A DNA stretch of 64,000 bases from Neptunomonas antarctica (GTDB lineage: Bacteria > Pseudomonadota > Gammaproteobacteria > Pseudomonadales > Balneatricaceae): positions 620,001-684,000 of the forward strand of contig NZ_LJSI01000053.1 of assembly GCF_001305295.1 (NCBI RefSeq), read 5' to 3'. Positions 10,522 to 22,025 of the stretch are shown in pieces. Position numbers and translations under genes: made by a program. Positions within the stretch are counted from its first letter, which is position 1; the number at the start of each line of letters is the position of its first letter. The notes below the pieces were generated by a model, which was not told the origin of the DNA, ran no database searches, and was given only the letters and a program-made list of their open reading frames with translations.

Positions 10522-11478
10522 ATGAATCCGAATTATCTGGATTTCGAGCAGCCTATCGCAGAGCTCGAAGCCAAAATTGAAGAGCTAAGATTGGTTGGTG
10601 ATGATACAGAGATCAATATTACTGACGAACTCGCTAAATTGCTGGGGAAAAGCCGCAGTTTAACTGAATCTATTTTTTCGAATCTTTCTGCTTGGCAGAT
10701 CTCCCAGCTGTCTCGTCACCCTAAACGCCCTTATACATTGGATTATCTTAATCTGATGTTTGACGACTTCGAAGAGATTCATGGCGATCGTCATTTCTCA
10801 GATGACGCCGCCATTGTCGGTGGTATAGCGCGTTTGGAGGGGCGTCCGGTGATGGTGATCGGCCATCAGAAAGGCCGTGAAGTAAAAGAAAAAGTGCGTC
10901 GTAACTTTGGTATGCCGCGTCCGGAAGGCTACCGTAAAGCCTTACGTCTTATGGAAATGGCTGAACGTTTTCATTTGCCGGTTCTGACGTTTATTGATAC
11001 ACCGGGTGCTTATCCGGGAATCGATGCTGAAGAGCGTGGACAAAGTGAAGCTATCGCTTTTAATTTGGCGAAAATGTCGCAGTTAAAAACACCTATTATC
11101 TCCACGGTTGTCGGTGAAGGTGGTTCGGGTGGTGCGTTAGCCATCGGTGTGTGTGATCAGTTAACTATGCTTCAATATTCAACTTACTCTGTTATTTCTC
11201 CAGAAGGCTGTGCATCGATTCTGTGGAAAAGTGCTGAGCGCGCGCCTGATGCTGCTAAAGCCATGGGTATTACTTCCGGCCGTCTGCACGAACTCGGTTT
11301 AGTAGATAAAGTGGTGCCGGAACCCTTAGGTGGAGCGCATCGTAATCCTGAAGCCTTGGCTATGGATTTGAAAAAAGCGTTAATTGAATCTCTGGCGCAT
11401 TTGGATGTGTTATCAATAGATGAATTGCTGGATCGGCGCTACAAACGTTTAATGTCTTACGGATTGACGTCTGAATAG
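10522..11478 (+). CDS. accA: Acetyl-CoA carboxylase carboxyltransferase alpha subunit
   Basis: The 318-residue alpha subunit pairs with AccD to move the carboxyl group from biotin to acetyl-CoA, the first committed step of fatty acid synthesis. Family hallmarks are the N-terminal helical pair ([17 protein letters not shown]), the crotonase-like core with [11 protein letters not shown], and [12 protein letters not shown]. Length is typical (E. coli 319). The dnaE-accA-tilS order is widely conserved. Confidence 0.98.
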   Translation: MNPNYLDFEQPIAELEAKIEELRLVGDDTEINITDELAKLLGKSRSLTESIFSNLSAWQISQLSRHPKRPYTLDYLNLMFDDFEEIHGDRHFSDDAAIVGGIARLEGRPVMVIGHQKGREVKEKVRRNFGMPRPEGYRKALRLMEMAERFHLPVLTFIDTPGAYPGIDAEERGQSEAIAFNLAKMSQLKTPIISTVVGEGGSGGALAIGVCDQLTMLQYSTYSVISPEGCASILWKSAERAPDAAKAMGITSGRLHELGLVDKVVPEPLGGAHRNPEALAMDLKKALIESLAHLDVLSIDELLDRRYKRLMSYGLTSE

Positions 11479-11509
11479 TTTATAAAAATTCAGGCATCAC
11501 TCAATACTC

Positions 11510-12817
11510 ATGAGCCACTCGCCACTGATTGCAGCCTTTGTAGAGTCATGTGAAAAGCACCCGTGTCAACGCTGGGTGGTTGCCTTAAGTGGCGGGTTGG
11601 ACTCGATAGTGATGCTGCATCTTGCCGCATCCTATCTGCCACGTAATACGCTTCATGTGCTGCATATTAACCATCATCTGCAAAAAAGTGCCGATGACTG
11701 GTCGGTTTTTTGCCGAGCGCAGGCTGAAAACCTTTCGATACCGTTTACTCAAATAGATGTATACCCCAACAACAGCAGTGAAGCGGCGGCTCGCGATGCT
11801 CGCTATCTGGCGTTCAGTGATTTTGTGCAGGCGACTGATGTGCTTTTGCTGGCTCACCATGCTGATGATCAGGCTGAGACTGTTTTATTTCGTCTGCTGA
11901 GAGGGAGCGGACTAAGAGGGCTGTCGGGGATTCCTGTTAGCAGAAGCATTGGTGCTGCTGAAATTGTACGCCCTTTGTTGACTATTTCCCGTCATAGTCT
12001 GGAAGCGTGGGCGCGTGATGAACAGTTGAGTTGGATAGAGGATCCGAGTAATCAACATGAAGTTTATGACAGAAATTTCTTACGCTTGAAAGTACTTCCT
12101 GTGCTGAAGCAGCGCTGGCCGGGCGTTATTGCGAGGATGTCATCGACTAGCCGGCTATTAGATGAAGAGCAACGCTTACTTGACCGATATCTTGATGATG
12201 AACTACAGACGCTTATTTTCAAGCGAGATTGTATTAATGGTCGGGCGCTTGAAACTTTTTCATCCTTTAAGCGAAAAACACTGCTGCGTCGTTGGATCTA
12301 TAACGCTAAGGGTCAGCTGTTGAATGAGGTTCAGTTGGAGCAACTGGATGTCGACTTTTTCCAGGCGGCGCCTGATAAGTCACCTGAGTACGCACTTAAG
12401 TCTGGATGGATTAGGCGCTACAGAAGCAATTTGTACATTTGTTCTGCTCTGGATAAGGATCAAGATGATCAATCAGCTATTAATTCACTGGCCCTGACAT
12501 TAGGTTTTCTGGATTGGCCAGGTGGTGTTCTCAGAGTGGAATCTGGACACGGTGCATCCGCTAGATTAAAAACGCTGGATAATGTTGTCTGTGTGAAAAG
12601 AGTGGATGGCATGAGTTGCAGGCCTGCGGGACGCAGTAGAAAAACGCTTAAAAAACTCTTTCAGGAGGCGTCAATCCCCCCGTGGCAACGGAAAAACTGG
12701 CCCGTTTGTATGGTGGCGGAGGAGATTGTTGCGATTCCTGGTATCTGTATCTGTGAAGGGTGGTTAGCCTCCTCAGCGGAAAAGCAGGGATTCTGTGTAA
12801 TATGGGAGCCTTTCTGA
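11510..12817 (+). CDS. tilS: TilS, tRNA(Ile)-lysidine synthetase
   Basis: The 435-residue ATP-dependent enzyme converts the anticodon C34 of tRNA-Ile2 to lysidine, so that it reads AUA. The PP-loop motif SGGLDS is at 27-32. The LLAHHADDQAETVLFRLLRG motif and the C-terminal substrate-binding domains are present. The ATG at 11510 leaves the usual short N-terminal extension before the PP-loop. Located between accA and pyrG as in many relatives. Confidence 0.95.
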   Translation: MSHSPLIAAFVESCEKHPCQRWVVALSGGLDSIVMLHLAASYLPRNTLHVLHINHHLQKSADDWSVFCRAQAENLSIPFTQIDVYPNNSSEAAARDARYLAFSDFVQATDVLLLAHHADDQAETVLFRLLRGSGLRGLSGIPVSRSIGAAEIVRPLLTISRHSLEAWARDEQLSWIEDPSNQHEVYDRNFLRLKVLPVLKQRWPGVIARMSSTSRLLDEEQRLLDRYLDDELQTLIFKRDCINGRALETFSSFKRKTLLRRWIYNAKGQLLNEVQLEQLDVDFFQAAPDKSPEYALKSGWIRRYRSNLYICSALDKDQDDQSAINSLALTLGFLDWPGGVLRVESGHGASARLKTLDNVVCVKRVDGMSCRPAGRSRKTLKKLFQEASIPPWQRKNWPVCMVAEEIVAIPGICICEGWLASSAEKQGFCVIWEPF

Positions 12818-12862
12818 TTGTCCCAAGCGCTATTTTTTGGTAACCTGTGGCCCCATCTCTAG

Positions 12863-14533
<1,671 letters not shown>

Positions 14534-14563
14534 GACTGCATGCAGGGATTTACATCATCTTAG

Positions 14564-15877
<1,314 letters not shown>

Positions 15878-15894
15878 CATCCGATTCTTGTCAG

Positions 15895-15917
15895 AAGGGG
15901 GCTTTAGCCCCCTTTTT
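15895..15917 (+). terminator. Intrinsic terminator after eno
   Basis: A perfect 9-bp GC-rich stem (aagggggct / agcccccttt) with a very short loop is followed by a run of five T. It lies 17 bases after the eno stop codon, so it should end the pyrG/eno transcript before ftsB. Confidence 0.9.
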
Positions 15918-15920
15918 GGG

Positions 15921-15988
15921 CTCTAATTTTAGGTTCTGATTTTAGGTTCTGATTTTAGACTTTTTTTAGACGCCGATTTTAGATTCTG
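15921..15988. repeat. Short tandem repeats, about 13 bp, between eno and ftsB
   Basis: Five imperfect copies of a unit resembling ttctgattttagg lie in tandem between the eno terminator and the ftsB start. Two copies are nearly identical, one is shortened and the outer ones have drifted. The unit is AT-rich. No protein or RNA family is recognised in it. Confidence 0.75.
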
Positions 15989-15997
15989 AGGTAAGCT

Positions 15998-16297
15998 GTG
16001 TTTCGCTGGTTTATTGCATTACTGCTTTTGATTCTGCTAGGCCTTCAGTTTCGTCTCTGGTTTGGCGACGCTAATATTTTGTATGTCTTGGATTTACAGG
16101 AAAAGATTGGCGAACAAGTTCAAGAGAACGAACGTTTGCAGATGAGGAATAGCCAGCTTGAGGCTGAAGTGAGTGATCTGAAAAAAGGTCTTTCTGCAAT
16201 AGAAGAACGAGCCCGTAGTGATCAGGGAATGGTTCGCGACGGTGAAACCTTTTATCAATTGATCGAACCTCAACCCGAGGCAACTAAGAGAAAATAA
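15998..16297 (+). CDS. ftsB: FtsB, cell division protein
   Basis: The 99-residue bitopic protein has a short cytoplasmic N-terminus, one membrane segment at about 5-22, and a periplasmic coiled coil (about 29-70, heptad-like Leu/Glu pattern) that binds FtsL and FtsQ in the divisome. Length and layout match FtsB (E. coli 103). Translation starts at GTG. Its TAA overlaps the ATG of truD, where ispD is usually found. Confidence 0.93.
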   Translation: MFRWFIALLLLILLGLQFRLWFGDANILYVLDLQEKIGEQVQENERLQMRNSQLEAEVSDLKKGLSAIEERARSDQGMVRDGETFYQLIEPQPEATKRK

Positions 16298-17337
16298 TGG
16301 ATCTGCCAACCCAGTATAGCTATCTTTATAGCAAGCCTGCCAGTCAGGCTGTTATGCGTCAAACTCCTGAAGACTTTTACGTTGTTGAAATCCCTTCTTT
16401 TGTACCTGAAGGTGAAGGAGAGCATGAGTTTATTTTGATTCGTAAAACGGGTGAAAATACTGATTGGGTGGCTAAATTATTGGCAAGCTTCTGTCAGATT
16501 CCTGTCAAAGATGTAGGCTATGCAGGGAAAAAAGATCGACACGCCATTACTGAGCAATGGTTTAGTGTGCGGTTGCCTCTCACCCGTAAAATCGACTGGT
16601 CGCTGTTTGGTGGTGATTCTATACAAGTACTGGACTCGGTACGCCATCAGCGAAAATTAAGATTAGGTGCATTGCTGGGTAATAGATTTACCATCAGGCT
16701 CAAGCACCTCACTAATGAAGCTGATTTTATAGAGCGTTTGGAAAAAATAAAACTAGGCGTACCAAATTACTTTGGAGAACAGCGATTTGGTCGCGATGGC
16801 GGTAACCTCGTCAAAGGTCTTGCTTTGATCAAGGGTGAGTTTAAAGAGCGCCAGCGACATAAAAAGGGATTATATATATCAGCGGTAAGGTCCTGGTTAT
16901 TTAATCATGTTGCATCTGAGCGGGTCGCACAGGGATTGTGGGATAACATTATGCCTGGCGATATGATGATGCTTAACGGCTCACGGAGTCATTTCCTGGC
17001 CGAAGCAACGGATGATAGTTTAGTGGCGCGCTTGAAAGCCTATAATATTCATCTGAGTGGCCCATTGTGGGGGCGTGGAACTAGCTTAGTAACGGATGAA
17101 GGGGCGGTATGGGAAGGAAGCGTACTGGCATCTTTGGCTAGTATAACAGAAGGACTTGAGCATTTAGGGTTACAGCAGGAGCGCCGGGCGCTAAGATTAG
17201 TACCTGAGGGCTTACGGGCCGTTAAAGAATCAGAAGGGCAGTGGTTATTAAGTTTTTCTCTGCCGGCGGGTTCTTTCGCCACCAGTATATTGCGCGAGTT
17301 ATGTGAAACTTTACAGGCTGAACCAGAAGAAAAATAA
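16297..17337 (+). CDS. truD: TruD, tRNA pseudouridine(13) synthase
   Basis: The 346-residue enzyme makes pseudouridine 13 in tRNA-Glu. The catalytic Asp80 lies in AGKKDRHA, and the NYFGEQRFGRDG motif and the inserted TRUD domain (about 150-300) are present. The start overlaps the ftsB stop and the end overlaps the surE start, making a tightly coupled ftsB-truD-surE-pcm run. Confidence 0.96.
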   Translation: MDLPTQYSYLYSKPASQAVMRQTPEDFYVVEIPSFVPEGEGEHEFILIRKTGENTDWVAKLLASFCQIPVKDVGYAGKKDRHAITEQWFSVRLPLTRKIDWSLFGGDSIQVLDSVRHQRKLRLGALLGNRFTIRLKHLTNEADFIERLEKIKLGVPNYFGEQRFGRDGGNLVKGLALIKGEFKERQRHKKGLYISAVRSWLFNHVASERVAQGLWDNIMPGDMMMLNGSRSHFLAEATDDSLVARLKAYNIHLSGPLWGRGTSLVTDEGAVWEGSVLASLASITEGLEHLGLQQERRALRLVPEGLRAVKESEGQWLLSFSLPAGSFATSILRELCETLQAEPEEK

Positions 17338-18092
17338 TGATGAAAATTCTAATCTCTAATGATGATGGTGTTTATTCTCCCGGTCTGGAAGCGCTGGCGT
17401 TAGTGCTGGCTGAAGTGGCTGAGATACAAGTTGTTGCCCCTGATCGTAATCGCAGTGGCGCTAGTAATGCATTAACGATTAGTCGTCCGGTAGATGCGCA
17501 TCGTCACGAGAATAATGGTTTTGTTAGTTTGAATGGCACGCCAACTGATTGCGTCCATATGGGTGTTTCCGGATTGTTCGGGGTCGTGCCGGATATTGTC
17601 GTATCAGGTATCAATGCAGGTTCTAATCTGGGAGATGATGTTATCTATTCCGGAACGGTCGCTGCGGCTATGGAAGGTCGTTCATTAGGTCTGCCTCCGA
17701 TTGCTATTTCGGTGGCGGGTCATGATCCGCAGCACTATGCTACGGCTGCCGAGATAGCTAAAAGCATCATTATGCGTATCGACAAGCTCTCACTGCCTGC
17801 GCGTACAGTATTAAATGTCAATGTACCTGATTTGCCACTGTCTGAGATAAAAGGCATCCATATTACTCGCTTGGGGCATCGGGCAGCGGCAGGTAAGCCT
17901 GAAGCGGTGGCTGATCCCCGGGGTAAGATTCGTTACTGGGTCGCGGGTGTTGGGGATGCCGTGGATAAAGCGCCGGGTACCGATTTTTATGCTATTGAAC
18001 ATGGCTATGTATCTATCACACCTTTACATATTGATATGACCTTATATGCCGGTATGGATAATCTGGGTGAATGGTTAGAGGGTTTGCTGTGA
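17337..18092 (+). CDS. surE: SurE, 5'/3'-nucleotidase
   Basis: The 251-residue metal-dependent phosphatase acts on nucleoside monophosphates and short polyphosphates and is linked to stationary-phase survival. The metal-binding ISNDDG motif (Asp9, Asp10) is at the N-terminus, followed by [22 protein letters not shown]. Two tandem ATG codons give start options at 17337 and 17340. It overlaps pcm by 4 bases (GTGA). Confidence 0.97.
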   Translation: MMKILISNDDGVYSPGLEALALVLAEVAEIQVVAPDRNRSGASNALTISRPVDAHRHENNGFVSLNGTPTDCVHMGVSGLFGVVPDIVVSGINAGSNLGDDVIYSGTVAAAMEGRSLGLPPIAISVAGHDPQHYATAAEIAKSIIMRIDKLSLPARTVLNVNVPDLPLSEIKGIHITRLGHRAAAGKPEAVADPRGKIRYWVAGVGDAVDKAPGTDFYAIEHGYVSITPLHIDMTLYAGMDNLGEWLEGLL

Positions 18093-18754
18093 ATGATATT
18101 CGCCTTCAGGGCATTGGTATGACATCCAGGCGAACGCGGGATCGTCTTATCGTGCGGCTACGAGAGCAAAATATCCAGGATGAGAAAGTGCTTGCTGTTA
18201 TTAAAGAAACCCCAAGGCATATTTTTATTGATGAAGCGCTGGCGCATCGGGCCTATGAAGACACCGCATTACCGATCAGTTTTAACCAGACAATATCACA
18301 GCCTTACATTGTTGCAAAAATGACTGAGGTGCTGCTTGCGGGGGGGCCGTTAAAACATGTTTTAGAAGTAGGAACCGGCTCTGGTTATCAGACAGCAATA
18401 TTAGCACAACTAGTAGAGCAGGTATTTTCTGTCGAGCGCATCAAGCCCTTACAGGATAAAGCGAGGCATCGATTTCGTCAGATGGGGCTTAAAAATATTA
18501 GGTTGCAGCATACTGATGGCGGTATGGGGTGGTCATCAAAAGCACCGTTTGATGGAATTATGGTAACAGCGGCACCGCAGGAAATACCTGAAGAACTATT
18601 AGCTCAGCTAGCGATCGGTGGGCGCTTGGTGATTCCTGTAGGGCAAGAGCAGCAGCAGTTAAAGTTGGTTGTTCGGGTCAATGTTAGGGATTATGACACC
18701 CGTATCATTGAAAATGTTAGATTTGTGCCTTTATTGGCGGGAACAATACAGTAA
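18089..18754 (+). CDS. pcm: Protein-L-isoaspartate O-methyltransferase
   Basis: The enzyme uses S-adenosylmethionine to repair isoaspartyl residues in aged proteins. The SAM-binding motif [11 protein letters not shown] and the family motifs ISQPYIVA and DGGMGW are present. I chose the GTG at 18089, which overlaps the surE stop codon as GTGA and gives 221 residues. An ATG at 18071 would add six residues inside surE and is less likely. The surE-pcm pair is conserved upstream of nlpD-rpoS. Confidence 0.95.
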   Translation: MNDIRLQGIGMTSRRTRDRLIVRLREQNIQDEKVLAVIKETPRHIFIDEALAHRAYEDTALPISFNQTISQPYIVAKMTEVLLAGGPLKHVLEVGTGSGYQTAILAQLVEQVFSVERIKPLQDKARHRFRQMGLKNIRLQHTDGGMGWSSKAPFDGIMVTAAPQEIPEELLAQLAIGGRLVIPVGQEQQQLKLVVRVNVRDYDTRIIENVRFVPLLAGTIQ

Positions 18755-18767
18755 GGAGATACATATT

Positions 18768-19706
18768 GTGAGTCAGCGTCGTAGCCTAAAAGATTATTTT
18801 ATATTGGCGTGTAAAGGTATCTTAATGGGCGCGGCTGATGCCGTGCCAGGCGTGTCAGGTGGGACTATCGCTTTTATTACGGGCATTTATGAAGAGTTAA
18901 TTGGTAGTATTCGCCGTTTTGATATTGATGCAGTCAAATTGTTATTCAGCGATGGGCCTGGTGCTTTTTGGGACCATGTGAATGGTAATTTTCTAGTGAC
19001 TTTACTGAGTGGTATTGCCATTAGTTTGCTGACACTTTCTCACATTGTATTATTCATGCTGGCTACCTACCCGGTTATGCTCTGGTCATTTTTCTTTGGC
19101 TTGATTCTCGCGTCGACCTGGGTTATTTCTCGCCATATTACGCATTGGAATATGACTTCTACTATACTTTTTCTCCTGGGTGCCGTATCAGCTTACGTAG
19201 TGACCAGTATTGTGCCCACTGAAATTGAAGTGACCTCCCTTGCTGTGTTCTTGTCAGGCGCTGTGGCTATCTGCGCCATGATTCTCCCGGGAATATCTGG
19301 CTCGTTTATTTTGCTCTTATTAGGTATGTACGGGCCGGTGTTGTTGGCGGTAAAAAATCTGGAGCTGTCTATTATTGGATTATTTATGGCGGGATGTGCT
19401 GTGGGTTTACTAAGCTTCTCGCGGCTACTTAACTGGTTGTTTACCTCCTATCGGATGTTTACTCTTGCTTTAATGTCTGGCTTTCTACTGGGCTCATTAA
19501 ATAAAGTGTGGCCGTGGAAGTATACAACGGCTTATACGTTCGACAGGCAGGGGAAGCAGATACCTCTAGTGCAGGACAACGTTTCTCCTTTTAATTATGA
19601 AGTATTAAACGGTCAGGATTCTTTTATGGTGGCATCTATTGCATTGCTTATTTTAGGTATGGCAATTGTGCTTTGGATGGAAAGAGTTCAGTCTGCGAAT
19701 CGATGA
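18768..19706 (+). CDS. DUF368 membrane protein, candidate undecaprenyl-phosphate translocase
   Basis: The polytopic membrane protein of about 312 residues has roughly eight or nine hydrophobic segments. The DUF368 signature GAADAVPGVSGGTIAFITGIYE lies near the N-terminus, with a second copy-like motif, ILPGISGSFILLLLGMY, in the middle; such inverted halves are typical of the family. DUF368 members have recently been implicated in returning undecaprenyl phosphate to the cytoplasmic face. That role is inferred by family here. The GTG at 18768 follows an ideal ribosome site (aaggagata); an upstream ATG in the pcm gene is an unlikely start. Its place between pcm and nlpD ties it to an envelope and stationary-phase operon. 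Confidence 0.88.
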   Translation: MSQRRSLKDYFILACKGILMGAADAVPGVSGGTIAFITGIYEELIGSIRRFDIDAVKLLFSDGPGAFWDHVNGNFLVTLLSGIAISLLTLSHIVLFMLATYPVMLWSFFFGLILASTWVISRHITHWNMTSTILFLLGAVSAYVVTSIVPTEIEVTSLAVFLSGAVAICAMILPGISGSFILLLLGMYGPVLLAVKNLELSIIGLFMAGCAVGLLSFSRLLNWLFTSYRMFTLALMSGFLLGSLNKVWPWKYTTAYTFDRQGKQIPLVQDNVSPFNYEVLNGQDSFMVASIALLILGMAIVLWMERVQSANR

Positions 19707-19709
19707 ATT

Positions 19710-20621
19710 GTGTATATCAGCCGGAATAAAGTAAGGGTCAATATCAAATTCGTTTTGTTGGTTTCCGTGCTTCTAATGCTGGGAGGATGCTCATCAGGGT
19801 ATGCCCCTGTCAGTGACCAATCTATTACACAAAATAACAGAATAGAAATTGTTAGTTCATCTCGAAACAAAAGAGCACCTGCAACTTATCGTGTCAGAAG
19901 CGGAGATACGCTTTATTCCATTGCCTGGCGATACGGGTTGGATTACCGTGAATTATCGAGTATTAATAATATTGGCCGGGACTTTCGCATTAATGTTGGT
20001 CAGAAGTTACGTTTAAAAGACTCTCGTACTGTATCAAAGACTGCCGCTACTTCTTCTGTCAATAATTCTGCGAACGCTGCGGGTGCGAAAAGTGATGTAA
20101 AGGCTGGGTCAGTCACTACAAAAATAAACACCCGTGTCGGTACTGCAAAAAATCAAGCGTCGTTGAACACAGAAAAACAATTGGCGGCAGTGAAGCCTGC
20201 AAAACCATCGTCTTCGAATGTGTCTGTTTCATCTTATAGCAGTACGCAAAAAGTAAACTGGCAATGGCCGGCGCATGGAAACATTATTGGTAAATATTCA
20301 TCAGCAAGTAATATTAACAAAGGTATTAATCTGGAGGGTAAGCGAGGTGACCCTGTTTATGCGGCCGCTACCGGGAAAGTGGTGTATGCAGGCAATGGCT
20401 TATTGGGTTATGGAAATTTGATTATTATCAATCATAATCAGGAATATCTCAGTGCGTATGCACATAATAGTCGAATTTTAGTAAAAGAAAATGATAGTGT
20501 TAATGTTGGAGCGCAAGTTGCCGAAATAGGTAATAGTGGTGCTACACGTATAATGCTGCATTTTGAAATCCGCAAGGATGGTAAACCAGTAAATCCGCTT
20601 CAATATCTGCCTAAACGGTAG
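19710..20621 (+). CDS. nlpD: NlpD-type LysM/LytM lipoprotein
   Basis: The 303-residue envelope protein has a lipoprotein signal with lipobox Cys27 (MLGGC). A LysM domain follows (about 67-110, TYRVRSGDTLYSIA), then a low-complexity Ser/Ala/Lys linker and a C-terminal LytM/M23 domain (about 190-303). The first metal-ligand motif reads KGINLEG instead of HxGxD, so the peptidase is catalytically dead. This fits NlpD, which activates the amidase AmiC during daughter-cell separation. It starts with GTG and sits directly upstream of rpoS; in relatives an rpoS promoter lies inside nlpD. Confidence 0.95.
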   Translation: MYISRNKVRVNIKFVLLVSVLLMLGGCSSGYAPVSDQSITQNNRIEIVSSSRNKRAPATYRVRSGDTLYSIAWRYGLDYRELSSINNIGRDFRINVGQKLRLKDSRTVSKTAATSSVNNSANAAGAKSDVKAGSVTTKINTRVGTAKNQASLNTEKQLAAVKPAKPSSSNVSVSSYSSTQKVNWQWPAHGNIIGKYSSASNINKGINLEGKRGDPVYAAATGKVVYAGNGLLGYGNLIIINHNQEYLSAYAHNSRILVKENDSVNVGAQVAEIGNSGATRIMLHFEIRKDGKPVNPLQYLPKR

Positions 20622-20665
20622 GTAAATATAATTATTATAATAGTGATAGATAGGTGATAACGGTG

Positions 20666-21655
20666 ATGACAAGTCTTGATGAAAATGAGATGGACAGTGA
20701 TGATTTGCCAATCGATTCGGAAGGCAGTAAAGCGTCTAATATAGATGCTGTTGAACAAGAGCCTGAGTTCATGAATAGCGGGCGAGGTCGTGGAAGTCTG
20801 GCTCACAAAGATTTAATGAATGCCAAGTCTTTAGACGCTACTCAGCTGTACCTCAATGAGATTGGTTTTTCGCCGTTATTAAGCGCAGATGAGGAAGTAT
20901 ACTTTTCACGGCTGGCACTCAAAGGGGATGAAAAAGCACGCAAGCGCATGATAGAGAGTAACCTTCGTTTGGTGGTTAAAATCTCTCGTCGATATATTAA
21001 CCGTGGTTTGACGCTGCTTGATTTAATTGAAGAAGGTAATCTGGGGCTTATTCGTGCCGTCGAAAAATTTGATCCTGAGCGTGGCTTCAGGTTTTCTACC
21101 TATGCTACCTGGTGGATAAGACAAACTATTGAACGTGCCATTATGAATCAGACGCGCACAATCCGGTTGCCTATTCATGTCGTTAAAGAGCTGAATGTGT
21201 ATCTGCGTGCTGCGCGTGAATTGTCTCAGACATTGGATCATGAGCCTTCTGCAGATGAAATCGCTGAGCTACTCAGTAAGCCGGTTGATAAGGTACAGAA
21301 AGTACTTAGGTTGAATGAGCGTGTCACCTCTATTGATATCCCTATGGGTGATTCGGATAAATCTGCTATAGAAACGATTGCCGATACACAAACATCTGAT
21401 CCTGAAATTTTACTGCAGAATACTAATATTAGCGGTAATCTTGAAAAATGGTTGGATATGCTTCCCGATAAGCATGCTGAAGTATTGTCGCGACGTTTTG
21501 GTCTGCGTAACTATGATATGAGTACGCTGGAGCAAGTAGGAACAGAAATTGGCCTGACACGTGAGCGTGTCAGACAAATTCAGGTTGAGGCGTTACGTAA
21601 GTTACGTGAAATCGTTGAGAAAAATGGTCTTAGTAGCGAAGATTTACTGACATAA
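20666..21655 (+). CDS. rpoS: RpoS, stationary-phase sigma factor
   Basis: The sigma-70 family group 2 factor directs general stress transcription. Region 1.2 begins at [11 protein letters not shown]. Region 2 contains [16 protein letters not shown] and [16 protein letters not shown]. Region 4 has the helix-turn-helix [21 protein letters not shown] prefer the ATG at 20666 (329 residues), preceded at good spacing by aggtg; a GTG at 20654 would add four residues. Only 9 bases separate its stop from that of convergent fdxA. Confidence 0.97.
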   Translation: MTSLDENEMDSDDLPIDSEGSKASNIDAVEQEPEFMNSGRGRGSLAHKDLMNAKSLDATQLYLNEIGFSPLLSADEEVYFSRLALKGDEKARKRMIESNLRLVVKISRRYINRGLTLLDLIEEGNLGLIRAVEKFDPERGFRFSTYATWWIRQTIERAIMNQTRTIRLPIHVVKELNVYLRAARELSQTLDHEPSADEIAELLSKPVDKVQKVLRLNERVTSIDIPMGDSDKSAIETIADTQTSDPEILLQNTNISGNLEKWLDMLPDKHAEVLSRRFGLRNYDMSTLEQVGTEIGLTRERVRQIQVEALRKLREIVEKNGLSSEDLLT

Positions 21656-21664
21656 AGCCCTTCG

Positions 21665-21988
21665 CTATTTAATTAAAAAGACAAGCTTATCGTGTTTGTC
21701 TTTCCATTCTTCAGCGTCTTCGAGTGGTTCCGTTCGTTCTGTTATGTTGGGCCACTTTTCTGCAAGGTCGGCATTCAATTGAATAAAATTCTGCTGATCA
21801 TCCGGTACTTCATCATCCAGAAAAATTGCTTCAGCAGGACATTCCGGTTCACATAGACCACAGTCTATACATTCATCAGGGTGAATAACCAAAAAATTCT
21901 CACCTTCGTAAAAACAATCTACCGGGCAAACTTCCACACAGTCAGTATATTTACAGCGAATGCAGTTTTGCGTTACGACGTAGGTCAT
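21665..21988 (-). CDS. fdxA: FdxA, 7Fe ferredoxin
   Basis: The 107-residue ferredoxin has two cluster motifs at the N-terminus, with cysteines at [17 protein letters not shown] and [12 protein letters not shown]. This is the pattern of the [3Fe-4S][4Fe-4S] Azotobacter-type ferredoxin. It is a soluble electron carrier. The rpoS-fdxA-mutS neighbourhood matches Pseudomonas and relatives. The gene is convergent with rpoS and is probably transcribed separately from mutS, since it lies 37 bases downstream of the mutS stop on the same strand. Confidence 0.95.
   Translation of the reverse strand: MTYVVTQNCIRCKYTDCVEVCPVDCFYEGENFLVIHPDECIDCGLCEPECPAEAIFLDDEVPDDQQNFIQLNADLAEKWPNITERTEPLEDAEEWKDKHDKLVFLIK
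21672..21703 (-). terminator. Possible terminator overlapping the end of fdxA
   Basis: Read on the minus strand, an 8-bp stem (aaagacaa / ttgtcttt) with an 11-base loop is followed by TTTTTAATT. The stem is AT-rich and formed by the last codons of fdxA, so this is a weak candidate. Confidence 0.35.
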
Positions 21989-22025
21989 TGTCTACCTCCA
22001 TGCTTAATTATTATGATTTTCATTA

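Noticed and set aside
21655-21988. RsmZ-like sRNA between rpoS and fdxA, as in Pseudomonas
   Set aside because: Only 9 bases separate the two convergent stop codons, leaving no room for the sRNA gene.
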